From NCBI GenBank assembly GCA_903873565.1, contig CAIQOY010000033.1, positions 1 to 12,210 on the forward strand: a DNA stretch of 12,210 nucleotides, read 5' to 3'. Positions 7,403 through 12,210 of the stretch are shown in pieces. The translations under genes were made by a program, and so were the position numbers. Position 1 is the stretch's first letter. Each line of letters begins with the position of its first letter. Source of the stretch: an uncultured Actinomycetes bacterium (lineage in GTDB: Bacteria > Actinomycetota > Thermoleophilia > Gaiellales > F1-60-MAGs149). The notes under the pieces are model-generated. The model was not told the DNA's origin, ran no database searches, and worked only from the letters and a program-made list of their open reading frames with translations.

Positions 7403-7430
7403 GGGGGAAGGGAAGGGCGGGGCGGCGGGG
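7403..7430 (+). other. G-quadruplex-forming G-run tract upstream of the sigma factor gene
   Basis: On the plus strand G-runs of 5, 3, 3, 4 and 4 bases occur at 7403-7407, 7410-7412, 7415-7417, 7419-7422 and 7427-7430. The first four are separated only by AA, AA and C. This satisfies the canonical four-run quadruplex pattern with very short loops. It occupies the template strand just upstream of the putative sigma -10, covering the -35 region. Folding is predicted from pattern only. Confidence 0.6.
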
Positions 7431-7484
7431 CCGGTTGCGCATCTCGGCCGTGGTGTCGGCCCGCGGCGCGTTCCGCTTACGCGG

Positions 7485-8462
7485 CTACGACGCGAAGTCG
7501 AGCAGCACCTTGCCGACCTTGCCCGGTCCCTCCATGCGCGCGAGCGCGTCGGCGGCCTCGTTCCACGGGAAGGCCCGGTCGATCACGGGGTTCAGGCGCC
7601 CCGCGTCGAAGAGCGGCCCGCATTCGGCGTGGAAGCGGCTGATGGCGTCGATCTTCTCGCCGAGGGGCCGGGCCCGGAGCGTCGTCCCGAACACCGTCGC
7701 GCGCTTCGTCATCAGGTCGCGCAGGGCCAGCTCGACCTTCTGCCCGGCGCCGATCCCGACGATGGCGAGGCGCCCGCGGCGCGCGATGCACTGGATGTCG
7801 CCGGGCACGTTCGGCGCGCCGACGAGCTCGAGGATCACGTCCGCGCCGCGCCCGCCGGTCAGCTCGAGCACCCGCTCGGGCCAGCCCTCCGCGTCGATCG
7901 CGGTGGCGCCCCAGCCGGCGATCGCGTCGCGGCCCTCCGCGTGCCGGCTGACGCCGATCACGGTGGCGCCCAGGGCGACGCCGATCTGGACGGCGGCCGA
8001 GCCGACGCCGCCGGCGGCGCCGTGCACGAGCAGGACCTCGCCGGGCCGGAGGCCGGCCTGGCTGGCGACGGCGTCGTGGGCCGTGATGAAGACCTCGGGC
8101 ACGGCCGCGATCTCGCGCGCGTCGAGGCGCGACGGGACGTGCGTGACGCAGCTGGCGTGGACGGCGACGCGATCGGCGAGCCCGCCGCCGCCGACGAGGC
8201 CCCAGGCGCGGTCGCCGACCTGCCAGCCGCGCACCTTGGCGCCCACCTCCTGCACCACACCCGCGACCTCGAGGCCGGGGATGTCGGCGGGCCAGCCGGG
8301 CGGCGCCGGGTAGTGCCCGTTGCGCTGCGAGACGTCGGCGCCGTTGAGGCCGGCGAAGGCCGCGTGGATCAGGACCTCCTCGTCGCCGCAGACGGGATCG
8401 GGCCGCTCCTCGCAGCTGACGACCTCGTTGCCCCCGGCTCCGGTGTAGACCACGCAGCGCAT
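7485..8462 (-). CDS. NAD(P)H:quinone oxidoreductase, PIG3-type zinc-free MDR family
   Basis: The 325-residue product is a medium-chain dehydrogenase/reductase of the zinc-independent quinone reductase branch. It should transfer a hydride from NADPH to a quinone or another electrophilic acceptor in the cytoplasm. The N-terminal catalytic half carries NGADVSQRNGHYPAPPGWP (40-58) and IPGLEVAGVV (61-70), which recall PIG3 quinone oxidoreductases. The Rossmann half has LVHGAAGGVGSAAVQIG at 145-161 and an NADPH-type S172-R173 pair after the second strand. The structural and catalytic zinc ligands of alcohol dehydrogenases are missing. I use the ATG at 8462 because it starts the conserved MRCVVYTG sequence and has an AGGAGG ribosome site a few bases upstream. 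Longer in-frame extensions toward 8693 are low-complexity and overlap the divergent CapA gene. The true substrate cannot be assigned. Confidence 0.93.
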   Translation of the reverse strand: MRCVVYTGAGGNEVVSCEERPDPVCGDEEVLIHAAFAGLNGADVSQRNGHYPAPPGWPADIPGLEVAGVVQEVGAKVRGWQVGDRAWGLVGGGGLADRVAVHASCVTHVPSRLDAREIAAVPEVFITAHDAVASQAGLRPGEVLLVHGAAGGVGSAAVQIGVALGATVIGVSRHAEGRDAIAGWGATAIDAEGWPERVLELTGGRGADVILELVGAPNVPGDIQCIARRGRLAIVGIGAGQKVELALRDLMTKRATVFGTTLRARPLGEKIDAISRFHAECGPLFDAGRLNPVIDRAFPWNEAADALARMEGPGKVGKVLLDFAS

Positions 8463-8465
8463 CGC

Positions 8466-8473
8466 GCTCCTCC
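8466..8473 (-). promoter_or_regulatory. Shine-Dalgarno site of the quinone oxidoreductase gene
   Basis: On the minus strand GAGGAGGA lies just upstream of the ATG at 8462, at a normal distance. It is one of few strong ribosome sites in the window and fixes the start. A TACGCT hexamer at 8495-8490 is a possible -10, giving a leader of about 20-25 bases. Confidence 0.75.
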
Positions 8474-8533
8474 TCGCTTCGACCCCGCGAGCGTAGACGA
8501 GACCCGGGGAGAGGAGCCGCCCCGGACCCGGTG

Positions 8534-8539
8534 AACAAT
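8534..8539 (+). promoter_or_regulatory. Possible -10 element of the CapA-type gene (AACAAT)
   Basis: AACAAT ends 6 bases before the ATG at 8546, the same spacing as at four other genes here. It matches four of six consensus bases but lacks the first T. A GTG at 8531 with GAGGAG about 14 bases upstream is the competing start, so this call is tentative. Confidence 0.35.
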
Positions 8540-8545
8540 GGGGGC

Positions 8546-9760
8546 ATGGCCGCCTCCCGCCGCAGCCCGGGCCCGTACCGGCGCCGGCGCTGGACCGCCG
8601 CGCTCGTCGCCGTCGGCCTCGTCGCCGCGCTCGCCGCCGCCGCGTGGTCCCTCCGTGCGCCGGACGGGCCCGAGGCGCGCGCCCAGGGCGCACCGACCGC
8701 CGCGACGACCAGCGTGGAGCCCTCGACCACCTCCGGTTCGGGGACCACCGCGGAGGACGGCGGGACGACCGCGCAGGAGACCGGCATCGCGGAGACGGGC
8801 GCCGCCCCGATCCCGACCCGCCTGGGCAGCGGCGAGCCCGTCACCTTCGCCTTCGGCGGCGACGTGATGTTCGAGGAGCCGATCCGCTCGTACCTCGACG
8901 AGCCGGCGTCCGTGTTCGCGCCGGTCGCGCGGACCCTGCGCCGCGCGGACGTCGCGATGGTCAACCTGGAGACGGCCGTCACCGACGGCGGGGACCCGAC
9001 CCCGAACAAGGAGTACCTGTTCCGGGCACCGGCGAGCGCCTTCCAGGCGATCCGCGCCGGCGGCATCGACGTCGTCTCCGTGGCCAACAACCACGGCATG
9101 GACTACGGCGCCTCCGGCCTGCGCGACACGCTGCGCCACGCGCGCCGGGCGGGCGTGCCGGTGGTCGGCGGCGGGCTGACGGAGCGCGAGGCCTTCCGCC
9201 CCTGGCGGACCGAGGTCAACGGGCAGCGGATCGCGGTGATCGGGGCCACGCAGGTGATCGACGAGGAGTTCCTGTCCTGGTGGCAGGCCGACGGCCGCCA
9301 GCCGGGCGTCGCCAGCGCCAAGTACGAGATGGAGGAGCGGCTGCTCTACGAGGTGCGCCGCGCGCGCCGGACCAGCGACACCGTCGTGGTCTACCTGCAC
9401 TGGGGCGCCGAGCTGGAGGCCTGCCCCCTGGAGCGGCAGGTATCCCTGGCCCGCAGCCTCGTGCGCGCGGGTGCCGACATCATCGTCGGCTCGCACGCGC
9501 ACATCCTGCTCGGGGGCGGCAGGCTCGGCCGCGCCTTCGTCGACTACGGGCTCGGCAACTTCGTCTTCTACACGGGCGGCGGCATCGCCGCCCGCACGGG
9601 CGTCCTCGAGGTCACGGCCACGGGTCGGCGCATCGACGGCTACCGCTGGCGGCCGGCCGAGATCGAGGGCGGCCGCCCGGTGCCGCTGACGGGCGCCGAG
9701 CGCACGGCCGCCATCGCCGACTGGCAGGCGCTGCGCGGCTGCACCGGCCTACAGCGGTGA
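8546..9760 (+). CDS. Membrane-anchored CapA-family (PGA_cap) metallophosphatase-like protein
   Basis: This 404-residue protein belongs to the CapA/PgsA family, linked in Bacillus to poly-gamma-glutamate capsule synthesis and built on a calcineurin-like metallophosphatase fold. After a basic start (RRRR at 12-15) comes one membrane helix, about 16-36. A Thr/Ser/Gly/Ala-rich linker (about 48-95) follows, so the catalytic domain should lie outside the membrane. The domain shows the family motifs in order: FGGDVMF (D106), NLETAV (N140, E142), ANNHGMDYG (N182, H183), HWGAELE (H285) and GSHAHI (H317, H319). No capB or capC homologue adjoins it, so a poly-glutamate role is not supported by context. 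A more general cell-envelope role is possible. A GTG at 8531 would add five residues. Its 3' end overlaps the convergent transporter gene by 12 bases. Confidence 0.9.
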   Translation: MAASRRSPGPYRRRRWTAALVAVGLVAALAAAAWSLRAPDGPEARAQGAPTAATTSVEPSTTSGSGTTAEDGGTTAQETGIAETGAAPIPTRLGSGEPVTFAFGGDVMFEEPIRSYLDEPASVFAPVARTLRRADVAMVNLETAVTDGGDPTPNKEYLFRAPASAFQAIRAGGIDVVSVANNHGMDYGASGLRDTLRHARRAGVPVVGGGLTEREAFRPWRTEVNGQRIAVIGATQVIDEEFLSWWQADGRQPGVASAKYEMEERLLYEVRRARRTSDTVVVYLHWGAELEACPLERQVSLARSLVRAGADIIVGSHAHILLGGGRLGRAFVDYGLGNFVFYTGGGIAARTGVLEVTATGRRIDGYRWRPAEIEGGRPVPLTGAERTAAIADWQALRGCTGLQR

Positions 9761-10654
9761 CGGCGTCGTCGTCCGGCGGATCGCGACCGGCGCGGCCGCG
9801 GCGCCGATGATCACGAGCACGGCCCCGATCAGGGACAGCGGCGTCGGCCGCTCGCCGAGGACGAGCACGCTCAGGAGCACCACGGTGGCGATCTCGACCG
9901 TGGCCACGAGCGACGTGGCGGCCCCGCCGAGCCGCATCAGCCCGGCGGTCTGGAACAGGCACGGCACGATGCTGGCCACCACCGCCACGCCGGCCAGGGC
10001 CAGCCAGCCGCCGGCGTCCGGGAAGGCCACGCCGCCGATCAGCGGCCCGAACGGGACCAGGAAGACCGCGGCGGCCAGCACGGTGATGCCGAGCCAGGCC
10101 AGGGGGTCGACGCCCTCGAGGCCGTGCTCGGCGGCGAGGAAGTAGACGGCGATCACGACCGCGAAGGCCAGGGACAGGAGGACCCCGATCGGGTCCACGC
10201 TGCCGACGGGGCTGCCGATCGCCAGGACGACGCCGGCGAGGGTGATCGCCGTGACCAGCAGGGACAGCGCGGTCAGCCGCACCCGGCCGAGCAGGCGCGC
10301 CCCGACCACGGTCAGGGCGGGGTAGAGGAAGAAGATCAGGGTCACCGTCGCCGGGTCCATGCGGGTGATCGCGGCGAAGTAGAGGAACGGGCCCGCGATC
10401 GACGTGAAGCAGGCGATCGCGATCGTGCGGCGGTGGCCGCGCAGGGTCGCGCGGCGCGCCCGGTCGAGCAGGAACAGCGCCAGCACGAGGAACAGGACGG
10501 CCCGCACGGCGAGCAGCACGCCGACCGACGCGCCGTGGTCGTAGGCCACGGAGGCGAAGATGCCCTGGGTGCCGTAGAGCACCGCCGAGACCGCGATCAG
10601 GCCCTGGGCGGTGCGCAGTCCCGCAGGCGCCCGGATGATGCCGCCCTTGGCCAT
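9749..10654 (-). CDS. EamA/DMT-superfamily inner-membrane transporter
   Basis: The 301-residue product is almost entirely hydrophobic, with about ten predicted membrane helices (roughly 15-35, 44-63, 74-95, 98-115, 126-147, 153-175, 188-208, 217-236, 244-263, 269-290). This is the two-times-five layout of drug/metabolite transporters. Two EamA repeats are recognisable. The first ends near MDPATVTLIFFLYPALTVVG and the second near SLVATVEIATVVLLSVLVLG followed by ERPTPLSLIG. Family members export amino acids, metabolites or drugs, and the substrate here is unknown. The ATG at 10654 starts MAKGGIIRAPAG and lies 6 bases after TAGGAT on the minus strand, so the message is probably leaderless. The gene diverges from the flavin reductase gene across only 36 bases. 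Its stop lies inside the end of the CapA-type gene. Confidence 0.93.
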   Translation of the reverse strand: MAKGGIIRAPAGLRTAQGLIAVSAVLYGTQGIFASVAYDHGASVGVLLAVRAVLFLVLALFLLDRARRATLRGHRRTIAIACFTSIAGPFLYFAAITRMDPATVTLIFFLYPALTVVGARLLGRVRLTALSLLVTAITLAGVVLAIGSPVGSVDPIGVLLSLAFAVVIAVYFLAAEHGLEGVDPLAWLGITVLAAAVFLVPFGPLIGGVAFPDAGGWLALAGVAVVASIVPCLFQTAGLMRLGGAATSLVATVEIATVVLLSVLVLGERPTPLSLIGAVLVIIGAAAAPVAIRRTTTPSPL

Positions 10655-10660
10655 CGCCGC

Positions 10661-10666
10661 ATCCTA
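10661..10666 (-). promoter_or_regulatory. Candidate -10 element of the EamA transporter gene (TAGGAT)
   Basis: On the minus strand TAGGAT, four of six consensus bases with both ends conserved, ends exactly 6 bases before the ATG at 10654. No ribosome site lies between. Confidence 0.55.
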
Positions 10667-10676
10667 GGGCGCGCGC

Positions 10677-10682
10677 TACCGT
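10677..10682 (+). promoter_or_regulatory. Candidate -10 element of the flavin reductase gene (TACCGT)
   Basis: TACCGT ends 8 bases before the ATG at 10691 with only a C-run between, so the transcript would be nearly leaderless. The whole divergent intergenic gap is 36 bases, so this promoter overlaps that of the transporter gene. Confidence 0.45.
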
Positions 10683-10690
10683 TACCCCCC

Positions 10691-11227
10691 ATGGCGATCC
10701 CCTCCCACGAGGCCCGCGCCTTCCGTGACACGGTCGGCGCGTTCGCGACGGGCGTGACCGTGGTCACGACGGCCCTCGGCGGCGCCCCGCAGGGCATGAC
10801 CCTGAACTCCTTCACCAGCGTGTCGCTCGACCCGCTCCTGGTGCTCGTGTCGCTCGCGCACGGCACGCGCACGCTCGACGGCGTCCGGGACAGCGGCAAG
10901 ATGGCCGTCAACGTCCTCCACCGCCGCCAGCAGGACACCGCGCTGGCCTTCGCCCAGCGCGGCGCCGACTTCCCGACGGACCACGCGATGCTCGACCCGC
11001 ACGGCTTCTACTCGGTGCGCCACGCGCTGGCGATCATGCGCTGCACGATCTTCGACATCGTCACGGCCGGCGACCACGACCTCGTGATCGGCGAGGTCGT
11101 GCACTTCGAGAGCTCGCCGGGCGAGCCCCTGATCTTCCACCGCGGCGCCTTCGGGGGTCTCGACGAGGACGCGCTCGTGCCGCGCGGCCGCGTGATCGGG
11201 ATCTCCGACGGCGAGGGCTGGATGTAG
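10691..11227 (+). CDS. Flavin reductase-like, FMN-binding domain protein
   Basis: The 178-residue product is a compact flavin reductase-like domain, the type that supplies reduced FMN or FAD to two-component monooxygenases. The opening FRDTVGAFATGVTVVTT (11-27) and the flavin-contact segment GMTLNSFTSVSLDPLLVLVS (35-54) are family hallmarks. So are KMAVNVLHRRQQDTALAFA (70-88), GDHDLVIGEVVHFE (127-140) and PLIFHRGAFGGL (146-157). No signal peptide is present and it should be cytoplasmic. No oxygenase gene adjoins it, so its partner is not visible. A stand-alone role in FMN reduction or another flavin-binding role remains possible. The ATG at 10691 is the first start that preserves the conserved N-terminus, and the preceding TACCGT suggests a leaderless message. 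Confidence 0.92.
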   Translation: MAIPSHEARAFRDTVGAFATGVTVVTTALGGAPQGMTLNSFTSVSLDPLLVLVSLAHGTRTLDGVRDSGKMAVNVLHRRQQDTALAFAQRGADFPTDHAMLDPHGFYSVRHALAIMRCTIFDIVTAGDHDLVIGEVVHFESSPGEPLIFHRGAFGGLDEDALVPRGRVIGISDGEGWM

Positions 11228-11278
11228 GCTGCGCGGTCCCCGCGGGGGGAGATCGCAGCAATCCGCACCAGAATCCTG

Positions 11279-11284
11279 TACGGT
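11279..11284 (+). promoter_or_regulatory. Possible -10 element of the cold shock gene (TACGGT)
   Basis: TACGGT would give a leader of about 65-70 bases, plausible for a csp gene. No clear -35 is seen (CAGCAA at 17-base spacing). A CAGAAT hexamer at 11269-11274 is an alternative. Confidence 0.35.
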
Positions 11285-11287
11285 CTG

Positions 11288-11351
11288 CCCGTCCCGCCGC
11301 ACGGTGCGGGGACGTGAGGCCCGGCGGACGGGGTCGTTAGAGAAGGACGGG
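11288..11351 (+). promoter_or_regulatory. Structured 5' leader of the cold shock gene with alternative pairings
   Basis: A local hairpin can form with GTCC (11291-11294) and CCGC (11297-11300) pairing to GCGG (11306-11309) and GGAC (11310-11313) around the loop ACGGT. The same GTCC is part of CCCGTCC (11288-11294), a perfect complement of two GGACGGG copies at 11326-11332 and 11345-11351. The second copy overlaps the ribosome site. These pairings exclude one another, which would suit temperature-dependent translation like that known for cspA leaders. The structure is inferred from complementarity only. Confidence 0.4.
11341..11347 (+). promoter_or_regulatory. Ribosome binding site of the cold shock gene (AGAAGGA)
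   Basis: The purine-rich AGAAGGA precedes the ATG at 11358 by 10 bases. It supports that start over an in-frame upstream ATG at 11304, whose 18 extra residues (MRGREARRTGSLEKDGCR) have no counterpart in cold shock proteins. Confidence 0.65.
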
Positions 11352-11357
11352 TGCCGC

Positions 11358-11564
11358 ATGGCGACCGGAGTTGTGAAGTGGTTCTCCGATGCGAAGGGCT
11401 ATGGCTTCATCGCCCCCGATGGTGGTGGGAAGGACCTCTTCGTCCACTACTCGAGCGTGACCGGAAGCGGATTCCGCACGCTCCGCGAGGGTGCGAAGGT
11501 CACCTTCGAGGCGCGCGAGGGCCAGAAGGGCCCCGAGGCGATCGACGTCGAGATGCTCGACTGA
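11358..11564 (+). CDS. Cold shock domain protein (CspA family)
   Basis: The 68-residue product is a single cold shock domain, an OB fold that binds single-stranded RNA and DNA and keeps messages unfolded at low temperature. The N-terminus ATGVVKWFSDAKGYGFIAPD contains RNP1 (KGYGFI). RNP2 is DLFVHYS, and GFRTLREGAKVTFEAREGQKGPEAIDVEML completes the usual barrel. The length is that of bacterial Csp proteins. Codon choice differs from its neighbours: GGA, GGT, GAT, TAT and GTT codons appear several times, whereas adjacent genes almost always end codons in G or C. This is common for highly expressed small genes but could also reflect selection on RNA structure. It is monocistronic, with its own leader and a strong terminator just downstream. 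Confidence 0.97.
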   Translation: MATGVVKWFSDAKGYGFIAPDGGGKDLFVHYSSVTGSGFRTLREGAKVTFEAREGQKGPEAIDVEMLD

Positions 11565-11578
11565 TCGTCGCGTCGTGC

Positions 11579-11617
11579 GGCGCCGTCCCCGCCTGATGGC
11601 GGGGGCGGCGCCTTTTT
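11579..11617 (+). terminator. Strong Rho-independent terminator after the cold shock gene
   Basis: A 15-base stem pairs 11579-11593 with 11598-11612 around the loop TGAT, with one T:G wobble, and is followed at once by TTTTT (11613-11617). It begins 14 bases after the csp stop codon. It is the only textbook intrinsic terminator in the window. Confidence 0.93.
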
Positions 11618-11628
11618 CGTTGGGCGGG

Positions 11629-11634
11629 TAGGCT
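11629..11634 (+). promoter_or_regulatory. Candidate -10 element of the M32 carboxypeptidase gene (TAGGCT)
   Basis: TAGGCT ends exactly 6 bases before the ATG at 11641, so the message would be leaderless. Its -35 region would fall within the 3' arm of the csp terminator, so the two signals appear packed together. Confidence 0.5.
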
Positions 11635-11640
11635 GCCGGC

Positions 11641-12210
11641 ATGACGGCTCTCGACCCGTGGGGCGCCTTCGCGGCGCGGATGCACGAGCAGGTCGACCTG
11701 GGCGGCGTGATGGGCCTGCTCGGATGGGACGAGCAGGTGATGTGCCCGCCGGGCGGGCGCGAGGCCCGCGCCCAGCAGGGCGCGACCCTCGCCGCGCTCG
11801 CCCACCAGCGGCTCGTCGACCCCGCCTACGGCGAGCTGATCGACGCCGCCGAGGCCACAGCCGACCTGACGGTCGAGCAGCGCGCGATGCTGCGCGAGGC
11901 GCGCCGTCAGCGCGACAAGGCGACGAAGCTGCCGGAGGCCTTCGTGCGCCGCCTGGCCGAGCAGCGCTCCCGCACCAACCAGGCCTGGGAGCACGCGCGC
12001 GGCACGGGCGCGTTCGCCGACTACCGACCCGCGCTCGAGGAGCTGATGCGCCTCAAGATCGAGGAGGCCGACCTCCTCAGGGGCGACGGCACCCGCTACG
12101 ACGCGCTGCTCGACGAGTTCGAGCCCGGGATGCGGCTCGAGCGCCTGCAGCCGCTCCTCGCCGACCTGCGCACGCGGCTCGTGCCGTTCGCGCAGCGCGT
12201 GCTCGACGCG
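11641..12210 (+). CDS. Carboxypeptidase Taq (M32) metallopeptidase, 3' end cut by window edge
   Basis: The 190 visible residues match the N-terminal part of the M32 carboxypeptidase family, zinc enzymes of about 500 residues that remove C-terminal amino acids in the cytoplasm. The most telling stretch is MGLLGWDEQVMCPPGGREAR (24-43) followed by QQGATLAALAHQRLVDPAYGELI, equivalent to the family's conserved LLxWDxxxxMPxGGxxxRA segment. A long helical region follows (REARRQRDKATKLPEAFVRR and ALEELMRLKIEEADLL). The catalytic HEXXH lies beyond the right edge and cannot be checked. The ATG at 11641 (MTALDPWGAFAARM) comes 6 bases after TAGGCT and has no ribosome site. The gene is separated from csp by that gene's terminator and is probably transcribed on its own. 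Confidence 0.93.
   Translation, partial: MTALDPWGAFAARMHEQVDLGGVMGLLGWDEQVMCPPGGREARAQQGATLAALAHQRLVDPAYGELIDAAEATADLTVEQRAMLREARRQRDKATKLPEAFVRRLAEQRSRTNQAWEHARGTGAFADYRPALEELMRLKIEEADLLRGDGTRYDALLDEFEPGMRLERLQPLLADLRTRLVPFAQRVLDA

Noticed and set aside
7461..7484. Imperfect hairpin (CCGCG ... CGCGG) after the oxidoreductase stop
   Set aside because: The stem is short and broken and no T-run follows on the minus strand. GC-rich spacers give such pairings by chance.
8463..8693. Longer N-terminus for the quinone oxidoreductase
   Set aside because: The extension is Arg/Gly-rich, overlaps the divergent CapA-type gene and ignores the AGGAGG site in front of the ATG at 8462.
8644..9810. Plus-strand open frame across the CapA-type gene
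   Set aside because: It is a shifted reading of the CapA-type gene, with Arg-rich low-complexity translation and none of the family motifs.
11238..11247. Palindrome CCCCGCGGGG after the flavin reductase gene
   Set aside because: It has no loop and no T-run, so it is not a convincing terminator, and it is too simple to call an operator in this GC-rich DNA.
1..12210. Defence system, prophage, mobile element or CRISPR array
   Set aside because: No transposase, integrase, phage structural gene, cas gene or regular repeat-spacer pattern was seen. ImmA/IrrE proteins can occur on mobile elements, but nothing else here supports that.

Overview
The window is very GC-rich and gene-dense, with almost no G/C-poor third codon positions, short intergenic gaps and many start codons placed 6 to 9 bases after a TANNNT-like hexamer. 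This fits a high-GC actinobacterium. The mix of protein types would suit a soil lineage such as Solirubrobacterales/Thermoleophilia, but that placement is an impression. No tRNA, rRNA, CRISPR array, insertion sequence or prophage gene is visible, and no gap longer than 300 bases lacks a gene.

Positions 1-5527 (minus strand) hold the nitrogen-assimilation operon gltB-gltD, encoding the large and small subunits of NADPH-dependent glutamate synthase (GOGAT). The two genes overlap by 8 bases (GTGACTGA), and gltD runs off the left edge. A 118-base divergent region (5528-5645) separates gltB from an ImmA/IrrE-type zinc metallopeptidase gene. It carries three copies of a GGTTCA half-site arranged as two overlapping inverted repeats, a strong operator candidate.

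Positions 5646-7377 are the most interesting part. The plus-strand ImmA/IrrE peptidase gene converges on a minus-strand pair: an ECF-like sigma factor gene, and a downstream gene translationally coupled to it (TGATG) whose 200-residue product appears to contain a divergent XRE-type helix-turn-helix. The peptidase gene and the coupled gene share a CTAG tetranucleotide as overlapping stop codons on opposite strands. Known ImmA/IrrE proteins cleave XRE-family repressors (ImmA-ImmR, IrrE/PprI-DdrO), so I propose that the three genes form a proteolysis-gated sigma-factor switch. That is inference, but it is the best candidate for an undescribed system here. A compact G-quadruplex motif lies just upstream of the sigma gene.

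Positions 7485-10654 hold a PIG3-type NAD(P)H:quinone oxidoreductase (minus), a divergent membrane-anchored CapA-type protein (plus), and a ten-helix EamA/DMT-family transporter (minus) whose 3' end overlaps that of the CapA gene by 12 bases. Positions 10691-12210 (plus) hold a flavin-reductase-domain protein, a cold shock protein with a structured leader and a strong intrinsic terminator, and the 5' part of a carboxypeptidase Taq (M32) gene that leaves the window at the right edge.

Apart from gltBD and the proposed sigma module these are housekeeping or accessory single genes. Across the window most first genes appear to be leaderless, while the oxidoreductase and cold shock genes have recognisable Shine-Dalgarno sequences and true leaders.
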